Shown: positions 14,151-23,948, numbered from the stretch's first letter. The stretch is DNA of 64,000 bases from Gadus chalcogrammus (GCF_026213295.1 NC_079419.1:28081139-28145138), one strand, 5' to 3'. Made by a program: numbers and translations. The notes: generated by a model not told the origin, from the sequence alone.

Positions 14151-16420
14151 GCGCTCATGAAAACAAGAAATGATGATATCTCTGACAATTTCAATTCAAC
14201 CGTGTTACTAAGCTCACTAAAGGGTTATTGGGCCATACTAACCATTTGGAAGTGGTATAGGCCTACATTAGTTTGAGCGAAATCAACAATGTAAGGTCAA
14301 AAACACGTTGTTGGTCTAGCGCTCTGAAAAGCATTTTGCAGGCATAAAAACAAGAAATGTTGATATGTGTCAATTTAAATTCAAACGTGTTACTAAGCTT
14401 TACCAAAGGGTTATTGGGCCATACTAAACCATTTGGAAGTGGTAAACATTAGTTTTGAGCGAAATCAACAATGTAAGGTCAAAAACACGTTGTTGGTCGA
14501 AAAGTTATTCTGGCGCTCTGTAAAGCATTTTGCAGGCATAAAAACAAGACATGTTGATATCTCTGTCAATTTCGATGCAAACGTGTTACTAAGCTCACCA
14601 CAGGGTTATAGGGCCATACTCCACCATTTGGAAGTAGATTTGAGCAAAATCAACATTGTAAGGTCAAAAACAAGAAATGTTGATATCTCTGGCAATTTCA
14701 ATTCAAACGTGTTACTAAGCTTACCAAAGGGTTATTGGGCCATTCTAAACCATTTGGAACTGGAATACATTAGTTCTGAGCGAAATAAACAATGTACGGT
14801 GAAAAACACATTGTTGGTGAAAAGTGATTCTAGCGCTCTGAAAAGCATTTTGCAGGTATAAAAACAAGAAATGTTGATATCTCTGTCAATTTCAATTCAA
14901 ACGTGTTACTAAGCTTACCAAAGGGTTATTGGGCCATACTAAACCATTTGGAAGTGGTATAGGCCTACATTAGTTTTGAGCGAAATCAACAATGTAAGGT
15001 CAAAAACACGTTGTTGGTCGAAAAGTGATTCTAGCGCTCTGTAAAGCATTTTGCAGGCATGAAAAACAAGAAATGTTGATATCTCTGTCAATTTAAATTC
15101 AAACGTGTTACTAAGCGTACCAAAGGGTTATTGGGCCATTCTAAACCATTTGGAACTGGAATACATTAGTTCTGAGCGAAATAAACAATGTACGGTGAAA
15201 ACACATTGTTGGTGAAAAGTGATTCTAGCGCTCTGAAAAGCATTTTGCAGGTATAAAAACAAGAAATGTTGATATCTCTGTCAATTTCAATTCAAACGTG
15301 TTACTAAGCTTACCAAAGGGTTATTGGGCCATACTAAACCATTTGGAAGTGGTATAGGCCTACATTAGTTTTGAGCGAAATCAACAATGTAAGGTCAAAA
15401 ACACGTTGTTGGTCGAAAAGTGATTCTAGCGCTCTGTAAAGCATTTTGCAGGCATGAAAACAAGAAATGTTGATATCTCTGTCAATTTAAATTCAAACGT
15501 GTTACTAAGCGTACCAAAGGGTTATTGGGCCATACTAAACCATTTGGAAGTGGAATACATTAGTTTTGAGCGAAATCAACAATGTAAGGTCAAAAACACG
15601 TTGTTGGTCGAAAAGTGATTCTAGCGCTCTGTAAAGCATTTTGCAGGCATAAAAACAAGAAATGTTGATATCTCTGTCAATTTCAATTCAAACGTGTTAC
15701 TAAGCTTACCAAAGGGTTATTGGGCCATACTAAACCATTTGGAAGTGGTATAGGCCTACATTAGTTTTGAGCGAAATCAACAATGTAAGGTCAAAAAAAC
15801 GTTGTTGGTCGAAAAGTGATTCTAGCGCTCTGTAAAGCATTTTGCAGGCATGAAAACAAGAAATGTTGATATCTCTGTCAATTTAAATTCAAACGTGTTA
15901 CTAAGCGTACCAAAGGGTTATTGGGCCATACTAAACCATTTGGAAGTGGAATACATTAGTTTTGAGCGAAATCAACAATGTAAGGTCAAAACACGTTGTT
16001 GGTCGAAAAGTGATTCTAGCGCTCTGTAAAGCATTTTGCAGGCATAAAAACAAGAAATGTTGATATCTCTGTCAATTTCAATTCAAACGTGTTACTAAGC
16101 TTACCAAAGGGTTATTGGGCCATTCTAACCATTTGGAAGTGGAATACATTCGTTTTGAGCGAATCAACAATGTAAGGTCAAAAACACGTTTATGGTCGAA
16201 AAGTGATTCTAGCGCTCTGAAAAACATTTTGCAGGCATAAAAACAAGAAATGTTGATGTCTGTCAATTTCAGTTAAAACGTGTTACTAAGCTTACCAAAG
16301 GGTTATTGGGCCATACTATACCATTTGGAAGTGGAATACATTAGTTTTGAGCGAAATCAACAATGTAAGGTCAAAAACACGTTGTTGGTCGAAAAGTGTT
16401 TCTAGCGCTCTGAAAAGCAT
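14151..16420. repeat. Satellite zone 4: 396-bp dimer of long monomers
   Basis: Cores at 14,871, 15,073, 15,266, 15,467, 15,662 and 15,863 give alternating spacings of about 201 and 195 bp. One partner carries GGTATAGGCCTACATTAG, with the 8-bp palindrome TAGGCCTA; the other has GGAATACATTAG. Monomers here use GCAGGCAT where zones 1-3 mostly use GCGCTCAT. The first 700 bp of the zone is a mixture of long monomers and one 126-bp form. Confidence 0.85.
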
Positions 16421-19030
16421 TTTGCGCTCATAAAAACAAGAAATGTTGATATCTCTGTCAATTTCAATGCAAACGTGTTACTAAGCTCACCATAGGGTTA
16501 TAGGGCCAACTCCACCATTTGCAAGTGATCAAAAAGTGATTCTAACGCTCTGAAAAGCATTTTGCGCTCATAACACAAGAAATGTTGATATCTCTGTCAA
16601 TTTCAATGCAAACGTGTTACTAAGCTTACCAAAGGGTTATTGGGCCATACTAAACCATTTGGAAGTGGAATACATTCGTTTTGAGCGAAATCAACAATGT
16701 ACGGTCAAAAACACGTTGTCGGTCGAAAAGTTATTCTGGCGCTCTGTAAAGCATTTTGCAGGCATGAAAACAAGAAATGTTGATATCTCTGTCAATTTCA
16801 ATTCAAACGTGTTACTAAGCTTACCAAAGGGTTATTGGGCCATACTAAACCATTTGGAAGTGGAATACATTAGTTTTGAGCGAAATCAACAATGTACGGT
16901 CAAAAACACGTTGTCGGTCGAAAAGTTATTCTAGCGCTCTGAAAAGCATTTTGCAGGCATAAAAACAAGAAATGTTGATATCTCTGTCAATTTAAATACA
17001 AACGTGTTATTAAGCTCACCACAGGGTTATAGGGCCATACTCCACCATTTGGAAGTAGATTTGAGCAAAATCAACATTGTAAGGTCAAAAACAAGAAATG
17101 TTGATATCTCTGGCAATTTCAATGCAAACGTGTTATTAAGTTCACCACAGGGTTATAGGGCCATACTCCACCATTTGGAAGTAGATTTGAGCAAAATCAA
17201 CATTGTAAGGTCAAAAACAAGAAATGTTGATATCTCTGTCAATTTCAATTCAAACGTGTTACTAAGCTTACCAAAGGGTTATTGGGCCATACTAAACCAT
17301 TTGGAAGTGGAATACGTTAGTTTTGAGCGAAATCAACAATGTACGGTCAAAAACACGTTGTCGGTCGAAAAGTTATTCTAGCGCTCTGAAAAGCATTTTA
17401 CAGGCATGAAAACAAGAAATGTTGATATCTCTGACAATTTCAATTCAACTGTGTTACTAAGCTCACTAAAAGGGTTATTGGGCCATACTAAACCATTTGG
17501 AAGTGGTATACATTCGTTTTGAGCGAAATCAACAATGTAAGGTCAAAAACACGTTGTTGGTCGAAAAGTGATTCTAGCGCTCTGAAAAGCATTTTGCGCT
17601 CATAAAAACAAGAAATGTTGATATCTCTGTCAATTTCAATTCAAACGTGTTACTAAGCTTACCTAAGGGTTATTGGGCCATTCTAAACCATTTGGAAGTG
17701 GAATACATTCGTTTTGAGCGAAATCAACAATGTACGGTGAAAAACACATTGTTGGTTGAAAAGTGATTCTAGCGCTCTGAAAAGCATTTTGCAGGCATAA
17801 ATACAAGAAATGTTGATATCTCTGTCAGTTTCAATTCAAAGGTGTTACTAAGCTTACCAAAGGGTTATTGGGCCATACTAAACCATTAGGAAGTGGCATA
17901 GGCCTACACTAGTTTTGAGCGAAATCAACAATGTAAGGTCAAAAACACGTTGTTGGTCGAAAAGTGATTCTAGCGCTCTGAAAAGCATTTTGCAGGCATA
18001 AAAACAAGAAATGTTGATATCTCTGTCAATTTCAATTCAAACGTGTTACTAAGCTTACCAAAGGGTTATTGGGCCATACTAAACCATTGGAAGTGGTATA
18101 GGCCTACATTAGTTTTGAGCGAAATCAACTATGTAAGGTCAAAAACACGTTGTTGGTCTAGCGCTCTGAAAAGCATTTTGCAGGCATAAAAACAAGAAAT
18201 GTTGATATGTGTCAATTTAAATTCAAACGTGTTACTAAGCTTACCAAAGGGTTATTGGCCATACTAAACCATTTGGAAGTGGTATACATTAGTTTTGAGC
18301 GAAATCAACAATGTAAGGTCAAAAACACGTTGTTGGTCGAAAAGTAATTCTAGCGCTCTGTAAAGCTTTTTGCAGGCATATAAACAAGAAATGTTGATAT
18401 CTCTGTCAATTTAGATTCAAACGTGTTACAAAGCTTACCAAAGGGTTATTGGGCCATACTAAACCATTTGGAAGTGGAATACATTAGTTTTGAGCGAAAT
18501 CAACAATGTACGGTCAAAAACACGTTGTCGGTCGAAAAATTATTCTGGCGCTCTGAAAAGCATTTTACAGGCATGAAAACAAGAAATGATGATATCTCTG
18601 ACAATTTCAATTCAACCGTGTTACTAAGCTCACTAAAGGGTTATTGGGCCATACTAAACCATTTGGAAGTGGTATACATTCGTTTTGAGCGAAATCAACA
18701 ATTTAAGGTCAAAAACACGTTGTTGGTCGAAAAGTGATTCTAGCGCTCTGAAAAGCATTTTGCGCGCATAAAAACAAGAAATGTTGATATCACTGTCAAT
18801 TTCAATTCAAACGTGTTACTAAGCTTACCAAAGGGTTATTGGGCCATACTAAACCATTTGGAAGTGGTATAGGCCTACATTAGTTTTGAGCAAAATCAAC
18901 AATGTAAGGTCAAAAACACGTTGTTGGTCTTGCGCTCAGAAAAGCATTTTGCAGGCATAAAAACAAGAAAAGTTGATATGTGTCAATTTAAATTCAAACG
19001 TGTTACTAAGCTTACCAAAGGGTTATTGGG
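16421..19030. repeat. Satellite zone 5: mixed, diverging right edge
   Basis: Monomers of all classes are mixed without a clear higher-order period, and substitutions increase to the right (GATGATATCTCTGACAATTTC near 18,590; GTTGATATGTGTC near 18,975). The last recognisable monomer begins near 18,955 and breaks off inside GGGTTATTGGGCC at about 19,030. Higher divergence at an array edge is the expected pattern for a satellite homogenised mainly in its interior. Confidence 0.8.
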
Positions 19031-19280
19031 CCTTATGCTACCCAATTTAACTTGTGTCACATTATTTTCCTCCAATGCAGATGGATGTGCCAACAGGAAA
19101 GACACGAGCCAAAAGTTTTTCCCAGTTTTATTCTATGTTAAGTTATTCTAAGTTAAGTTCGGCTTTATTTTACAAATGCTGTTGGCAGCTCCCTGTACTT
19201 AAAATGTTTACTATTAAAAACACTTAATGGAAGTTCGAGTCAGTGTGTGCCATTTTTAATTTATTTGAGAATTTTTTTCT
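19031..19280. other. Non-satellite flank, nothing recognised
   Basis: AT-rich DNA directly beyond the satellite edge. I see no coding signal, no recognisable repeat family and no continuation of the SET domain on the minus strand in any frame. Confidence 0.5.
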
Positions 19281-19284
19281 TCTA

Positions 19285-19385
19285 TTTATCGGTTGCACAT
19301 ATCGGTTATCGGCCTCCCATTTTCATAAATATCGGTATCGGTATCGGCCCTGAAAAAACCATATCGGTCGGGCCCTACTTTTTAT
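19285..19385. repeat. TATCGG-rich dispersed repeat fragment
   Basis: Contains iterated TATCGG/CGGTTATCGGCC and ends in CCATATCGGTCGGGCCCTA. On the minus strand it begins TAGGGCCCGACCGATATGG. This phrase is common in fish genomes and resembles the end of a non-autonomous DNA transposon (hAT-like is my best guess). No partner end or target duplication was found, so the family is uncertain. Confidence 0.4.
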
Positions 19386-19389
19386 ACAC

Positions 19390-19660
19390 ACAAACAGAGC
19401 AGCTTCTCCTTGAGGTGTCCGCCTCCATTCATTCATGAATCCATCTTAACCTGAATGGTCAACAAATGGTCAACAAAGATAGCCCAAGACACTAGGCTGA
19501 GGTCAGCATGCCTTAACCCCGTAGCTCCCTGCTCCTTTTAGGGGTTCCACCATCTATTCTAACCTCAGCCTCCCCCGCACCGTGTGTTTTCCACTATTAG
19601 ATATACAGACCTAATAATAATAGTAGTATAATAATAGTTTACCATAGAATATAACCATTA
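19390..19660. other. Gap downstream of last SET exon, no gene seen
   Basis: This interval lies beyond the donor-like site of the last SET exon block (minus strand). Any further SET exon should appear here or further left. None of the catalytic SET motifs (a NHS-type asparagine-histidine motif or the later tyrosine) can be read. A short (TAATAA)n stretch is at 19,609-19,640. Confidence 0.5.
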
Positions 19661-19668
19661 ATTTCTAC

Positions 19669-19722
19669 CACAATAGTCGCAGATCACTTCAGCTTTGGAG
19701 AACGGCATGGTGGCAATGACGC
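19669..19722 (-). pseudogene. Exon-like block D: start of SET domain
   Basis: 54 nt. The acceptor has a strong pyrimidine tract, CTCTTTCGCTCTTCTGTGCAG, and the block ends at a possible donor TGTG|GTAGAA (GT at 19,668-19,667). Joined to block C it completes GRG|VIAT and continues to VICDYC, the beta strands that open a SET domain. If the donor is not used, a stop follows four codons later. Confidence 0.6.
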
Positions 19723-19740
19723 CTGCACAGAAGAGCGAAA

Positions 19741-19832
19741 GAGAAACACAAACACGTAAACAGCTGTTATTATGCTGCCATGACAAAGTCATTACAGTAA
19801 AGTTTGCACTGTGCTTTTCTGTCTTCCCTCAC
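19741..19832. other. Intron-like spacer C-D
   Basis: Short spacer between blocks C and D, bounded by GT...AG on the minus strand. About 110 nt in total, typical of compact fish introns. Confidence 0.4.
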
Positions 19833-20033
19833 CTCTACCCTTGGGTTCTCCGAAATCTTTAAAATCGATCCCCTTCCACCTTTGCTCCACCACTGACTTG
19901 AGGACACCTTCGTCGTCCTCAATGGATGCCTTTAAAGGGAGACCCACGCCTCGAGCACATCTGGCAGAGAGGGGACATTTGTTTTCCACTCCTCCTTGGC
20001 CACAATGGCTTCCACTTTGGCCTCGGTCGGTCG
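19833..20033 (-). pseudogene. Exon-like block C of SET remnant, frame broken
   Basis: 201 nt. The acceptor is GGCAGGCAG|CGACC and the donor GGTAGAG|GTGAGG (GT at 19,832-19,831). The first half reads sensibly in one frame (VEAIVAKEEWKTNVPSLPDV). That frame hits TAA at about 19,930. The second half reads sensibly in another frame (VLKSVVEQRWKGIDFKDFG), which matches the tryptophan-containing lead-in of KMT5A-like SET domains. Joining them needs a change of -1 or +2, so this is a frameshift or a sequence error. Confidence 0.55.
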
Positions 20034-20078
20034 CTGCCTGCCAGCGGAAGCTGGTAAGAACAGAGGGAGCTAATTATT

Positions 20079-20206
20079 GAGGCGTGAGGCAGTGAGTGAG
20101 GTAGTGAGTGAGGCAGTGACTGAGGCAGTGACTGAGGCAGTGAGTGAGTGAGACTGGGAGTGAGAGACTGATGTGAGCGAGTGAGGCATTGTGTATGTGA
20201 GTCGGT
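20079..20206. repeat. GTGAG-rich minisatellite
   Basis: Degenerate tandem copies of GAGGCAGTGAGTGAGGTAGT and GAGGCAGTGACT in the spacer between exon-like blocks B and C. Low complexity. The minus-strand open frames rich in serine, histidine and leucine arise from it and are not genes. Confidence 0.85.
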
Positions 20207-20314
20207 GAGACACACAGGCGATGGGAAAAGGTGATGCAGTCATAGTGAGACACTAAGCAGCTCTTCACAGACGGCATACAGTATCTGTTTGACAAAGACA
20301 AAGTTGGTGCCTAC

Positions 20315-20498
20315 CGGAGACATGTAGCACACGCTTTTCCAGTTGGATGCGCCTCCATTTGAAATAGGGCGTCCGTTCATCACCAATCCGGCACCGACAA
20401 GGTCCTCTTTGGAGGGCGCGAGGGCACCGATTGTTACGGGGAATTCACTGACGAAAGCGTCCCATTGGTCGTCACGTGACCCTTTCCCCGACACAGAA
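20315..20498 (-). pseudogene. Exon-like block B of SET remnant
   Basis: 184 nt. The acceptor is CTCTTCCTGTAG|TTCTG and the donor CTCCG|GTAGG (GT at 20,314-20,313). It is fully open, with a protein-like composition including QWDAFVSEFPVTIG and SNWKSVCYMSP. No known domain recognised. It ends in phase 0, which fits the second of two AGs at block C. Confidence 0.45.
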
Positions 20499-20584
20499 CT
20501 ACAGGAAGAGAAAAGCACACATGTCAATCGGGCGGCTGTGATGTCGGACGTGTTTGCGTCAGCACCGCAACGCACAACGTTTAC

Positions 20585-20668
20585 CTTTGGTCCCGGGAAG
20601 ACGTCCCCGTGGCCTCGGCCGTAATGGGCGGCGGAGTCGGGCCCGCTCCCTCGCAGATCTTCCGAAGG
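20585..20668 (-). pseudogene. Exon-like block A of SET remnant
   Basis: 84 nt on the minus strand. The acceptor (AG at 20,670-20,669) is preceded by a pyrimidine tract TTCTCTTCCCCCTCTCCTCC; the donor is AAAG|GTAAAC (GT at 20,584-20,583). It reads open in the frame that joins block B (phase 2), giving a proline- and threonine-rich stretch beginning LRKICEGAG. The acceptor lies only about 25 bp from the minisatellite, so any upstream exon has been separated or lost. Confidence 0.45.
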
Positions 20669-20693
20669 CTGTGTCGTGGAGGAGAGGGGGAAG

Positions 20694-21745
20694 AGAATTC
20701 CTATTATTGGGTGTCAAGCAACTATGTTGCGAGACAACCTATTGTTATTGTACGAATTCTTATTATTATTGGGTGTCAAGCAACTATGTTGCGAGACAAC
20801 CTATTGTTATTGTACGAATTCCTATTACTGGGTGTCAAGCAACTATGTTGCGAGACAACCTATTGTTATTCTACGAATTCTTATTGGGTGTCAAGCAACT
20901 ATGTTGCGAGACAACCTATTGTTATTGTACGAATTCTTATTATTGGGTGTCAAGCAACTATGTTGCGAGACAACCTATTGTTTTTGTACGAATTCCTATT
21001 ATTGGGTGTCAAGCAACTATGTTGCGAGACAACCTATTGTTTTTGTACGAATTCCTATATTATTGGGTGTCAAGCAACTATGTTGCGAGACAACCTATTG
21101 TTTTTGTACGAATTCCTATTATTATTGGGTGTCAAGCAACTATGTTGCGAGACAACCTATTGTTTTTGTACGAATTCCTATTATTATTGGGTGTCAAGCA
21201 ACTATGTTGCGAGACAACCTATTGTTTTTGTACGAATTCCTATTATTGGGTGTCAAGCAACTATGTTGCGAGACAACCTATTGTTTTTGTACGAATTCCT
21301 ATTATTATTGGGTGTCAAGCAACTATGTTGCGAGACAACCTATTGTTTTTGTACGAATTCCTATTATTATTGGGTGTCAAGCAACTATGTTGCGAGACAA
21401 CCTATTGTTTTCGTACGAATTCCTATTATTATTGGGTGTCAAGCAACTATGTTGCGAGACAACCTATTGTTATTGTACGAATTCTTATTATTATTATTGG
21501 GTGTCAAGCAACTATGTTGCGAGACAACCTATTGTTATTGTACGAATTCTTATTATTGGGTGTCAAGCAACTTTGTTGCGAGACAACCTATTGTTATTGT
21601 ACGAATTCTTATTATTATTGGGTGTCAAGCAACTATGTTGCGAGACAACCTATTGTTATTGTACGAATTCTTATTATTGGGTGTCAAGCAACTATGTTGC
21701 GAGACAACCTATTGTTTTTGTACGAATTCCTATTATTATTATTAT
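20694..21745. repeat. 17-copy 59-bp minisatellite with (ATT)n spacers
   Basis: Seventeen copies of a unit beginning GGGTGTCAAGCAACTATGTT and ending GTACGAATTC, joined by CTATT/(ATT)n of variable length. Copies start at 20,709, 20,771, 20,830, 20,886, 20,945, 21,004, 21,065, 21,127, 21,189, 21,248, 21,310, 21,372, 21,434, 21,499, 21,558, 21,620 and 21,679. Steps are mostly 59 or 62 bp. Each copy holds a hairpin, arms GCAAC and GTTGC around TAT. The same unit occurs in 1-3 copies at the 5' end of nine macrosatellite units, where GGGTGTCAAGCA is the left terminal inverted sequence. The array is therefore an expansion of the transposon 5' terminus. Confidence 0.95.
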
Positions 21746-23350
21746 CCTTCAATGGGAGTCAATGGCAGCCCATAGAACCGCTTGGCGAAAAGTTGTGAAA
21801 TTTGGCACACTGGTTCAAGAAAGCCCCATTAGCCCATTAACCCAATCTCAGGTCGCTAGCCCAAAAGCTCTAGCGCCACCAACAGGTCAAATTTGGACAT
21901 GCATTCATGTTCATAACTTTTGACCCATTCGACCAATATTCACAAACCAGGTATCAATGGATTCCTTGAAACAAGCCCAGTTCAACACACCCTATGACCT
22001 CATTGCGCCATGACGTATATTTCCGCCATCTTGGTTTATGTCAAAAACCATCAAAATGCTACTTCTATCACAAATCTTGTCCAATCATCTCGGAACTTGG
22101 CGCACATGATCTTCTGGCCATCTTTGATAAAAAACATTGAATAGATTTGTCATATTCAAAACCGTTTGCCCGCTAAAGCCAGTCAAATTTGGCGGCGAAG
22201 CCGCCAAACAGGAAGTGAGCCAATTTCTCAGCATCCCTTTGACATATCATAACCAGGCTTGGTATATAGACCAATGGCCTCATAAAGGTGACACTGATTG
22301 AATTTGGTGACCTTTGACCTCTAGGGGGCGCTGTTATTAATGTCGATGTGTTTTGACTCCTTTCACTTCACATGAGTATATTTAAAACTTATTTTCAATG
22401 TCTGGTGATACTATTAGACCTATCAGTATAGCTAGTGTATTATTTCTTGGAGAAATATCCGCGACAGCCAATGATATTCGACCGCGAAGCCGCCAAACCG
22501 GAAACACGCCAATATATCAGCAGCCATTTGACATATCATAACCAAACTTGATACATAGACCCATGGCCTCATTAAGGTGACACTCAATGAATTTGGTGAC
22601 CATTGACCTATAGGGGGCGCTGTTATTAATGACGATGTGTTTTAACTCCTCTCTCTTCACATGAGTACATTTCAAACTTATTTTTAACGTCTGAGGATAC
22701 TGCCAGACCTCCTTATATAGCTTATGAATCATTTCTCATTGCAACATCAGAACTTGGCCGCCATGTTGAAAGTTGTCAAAATCAGTTGAAAATTTCCTAA
22801 GGCCACAAATTATGTCCAATCTTCATGGAACTTGGCATATATGTTCTTCAGACCAAGCTGAACAAAGGTATCAAACAGCTTTCTCAAATTCAAAACCGTT
22901 TGGCCGTGACAGCCAATCAAACTTGACGGCGCTCATTAATGGGTAGACACTGCACTCGTGTGGCGACATGCGGTACTTAATGCATAATGCAACAATGACT
23001 CTATTAACCATTCCGCCCGCTTACGATATAAACTGCAATACCCACTGGATTAGATGCTTCACGAACCACCTCCAGAACGGATACTTGTTTACATTGTGTC
23101 TCTTTTAGAGATATTGTTCCGAATACCCCTATGTATTTGTGACATTTGTTCTGTCAGGCAGGCTGTATTGCGCCCCATACCTCTAGGTGGGGTCATTTTC
23201 CCACATAATGCTCATCCCACCGGCTGTCGGTATTGCCGATTTCCGAGACGGTCGTCATGTAGCCCCCTGGCCAATTGCGTCCATCAGGCAGAATTAGCCT
23301 ACCGAGTCCGATTATGCTTGACACCCACATTGCTGCTCGCAGCTATATTT
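21746..23350 (+). mobile_element. Macrosatellite unit 1
   Basis: Full-type body of 1,605 bp preceded by the 17-copy minisatellite, which forms its expanded 5' end. CTCF-like motifs at 22,315-22,333 and 22,604-22,622 (second has CTAT); YY1 core at 22,023-22,034. The CRE is mutated (TGACCTCA). Nearly identical to unit 15 with a constant shift of 21,978. Confidence 0.85.
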
Positions 23351-23367
23351 ATTATTGGGTGTCAAGC
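23316..23367. mobile_element. Example of unit junction: 3' end meeting next 5' end
   Basis: The 3' inverted sequence GCTTGACACCC is at 23,316-23,326 and the hairpin GCTGC-TC-GCAGC at 23,332-23,343. TATATTT ends at 23,350, then ATTATT, then the 5' inverted sequence GGGTGTCAAGC at 23,357-23,367. The arms match over 12 bp when the next base is counted. Confidence 0.85.
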
Positions 23368-23485
23368 AACTATGTTGCGAGACAACCTATTGTTATTGTA
23401 CGAATTCTTATTGGGTGTCAAGCAACTATGTTGCGAGACAACCTATTGTTATTGTACGAATTCTTCTTATTATTATTATTATTAT

Positions 23486-23509
23486 GCTGCCATTGGAGTC
23501 AATGGCAGC
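23486..23509. other. 5' palindrome of macrosatellite unit (example)
   Basis: Arms GCTGCCATTG (23,486-23,495) and CAATGGCAGC (23,500-23,509) are perfectly complementary around GAGT. It lies just inside the (ATT)n tract in most units. Units 1, 10, 13, 15, 16 and 22 instead have CCTTCAATGGGAGTCAATGG or close variants, which lose part of the left arm. Confidence 0.85.
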
Positions 23510-23734
23510 CCATAGAACCGCTTGGCGAAAAGTTGTGAAATTTGGCACACTTGTTCAGGACTGCCCCATTAGCCCATTAAGCCAATCTAAGGTCGCTAGC
23601 CCAACAGCTCTAGCGCCACCAACAGGTCAAAGTTGGGCATGCATTCATGTTCATAACTTTTGACCTATTCGACCAATTTTCACAAACCAGGTATCATTGG
23701 ATTCCTTGAACCAAGCCCAGTTCAACAAACCCTA

Positions 23735-23774
23735 TGACGTCATTGCGCCATGACGTATATGTCCGCCATCTTGG
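23735..23774 (+). promoter_or_regulatory. CRE plus YY1 motif pair (example, one per unit)
   Basis: The perfect CRE palindrome TGACGTCA is at 23,735-23,742, a second half-site TGACGTAT follows, and CCGCCATCTTGG, the classic YY1 core, is at 23,763-23,774. The arrangement recurs once per unit; YY1 positions are given in the unit entries. The motifs are read directly. Binding is not known. Confidence 0.55.
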
Positions 23775-23927
23775 TTTATGTCAAAAACCTTCAAAATGCT
23801 ACTCCTATCACAAATCTTGTCCAATCATCTCGAAACTTGGCACACATGATCTTCTGGCCATCCTTGATGAAAAACATCGAATAGATTTGTCAAATTCAAA
23901 ACCGTTTGCCCGCTAAAGCCAATCAAA

Positions 23928-23948
23928 TTTGGCGGCGAAGCCGCCAAA
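23928..23948. other. Internal GC-rich hairpin (example, one per unit)
   Basis: Arms TTTGGCGGC and GCCGCCAAA around a 3-nt loop GAA. Other units keep both arms but have loops AAA, TAA, GTA or ATA. Confidence 0.8.

Larger units (their letters stand above)
1..19030. repeat. Satellite DNA array, 126-201 bp monomers
   Basis: The whole stretch is head-to-tail copies of one monomer with the invariant core ACAAGAAATGTTGATATCTC, followed by a GTGTTACTAAGCT block, a CCATTTGGAAGTG block and a TTCTAGCGCTCTG block. Spacing between successive GAAATGTTGATATC cores gives four length classes: about 126, 140, 185 and 195-201 bp. The classes differ mainly by presence or absence of the segment holding GAGCAAAATCAACAATGTAA. 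Roughly 115 monomers are present. The array runs off the left end of the window and decays at its right edge near 19,030. Short open frames inside it (up to about 140 codons) arise because 195-bp monomers are a multiple of three; they are not genes. A centromeric or pericentromeric role is possible but not shown; I saw no CENP-B box. Confidence 0.97.
19669..20668 (-). pseudogene. KMT5A/SETD8-like SET gene remnant, four exon-like blocks
   Basis: Reading the minus strand from right to left there are four blocks with good splice signals and mostly compatible phases: 20,668-20,585, 20,498-20,315, 20,033-19,833 and 19,722-19,669. The last two join to give a SET-domain beginning that includes GRGVIATMPFSKAEVICDY, closely resembling the KGRGVIAT...F..GD.V.EY.G opening of KMT5A (SETD8, histone H4K20 monomethyltransferase) and of the many KMT5A-like proteins of fishes. 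The model is broken. The third block changes reading frame internally. The catalytic half of SET is missing on the left. The right side is cut by the minisatellite about 25 bp upstream of the first acceptor. The N-terminal blocks match no family I can name. It could still be expressed if the frame change is a sequence error and missing exons lie elsewhere. Confidence 0.6.

Noticed and set aside
14433..14861. 142-codon open frame and many 60-150 codon frames in the satellite
   Set aside because: They arise from satellite monomers whose length is a multiple of three. Neighbouring monomers of other lengths break the frame.
1..19030. CENP-B box in the satellite monomer
   Set aside because: TTGGTCGAAAAG was considered, but it does not match the CENP-B core; a centromeric role is left open, not claimed.
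19811..20080. Plus-strand open frames antisense to the SET remnant
   Set aside because: They are shadows of minus-strand exon-like blocks C and the intron; splice signals and SET similarity are on the minus strand.
20694..21745. CRISPR-like appearance: regular repeats with short spacers
   Set aside because: Eukaryotic context, spacers are only (ATT)n, repeats are too long and are the transposon 5' end.
20554..21923. Three overlapping plus-strand open frames of about 390-415 codons
   Set aside because: They are the 59-bp minisatellite read in three frames. No non-repeat domain, no plausible start context and the same peptide in rotation.
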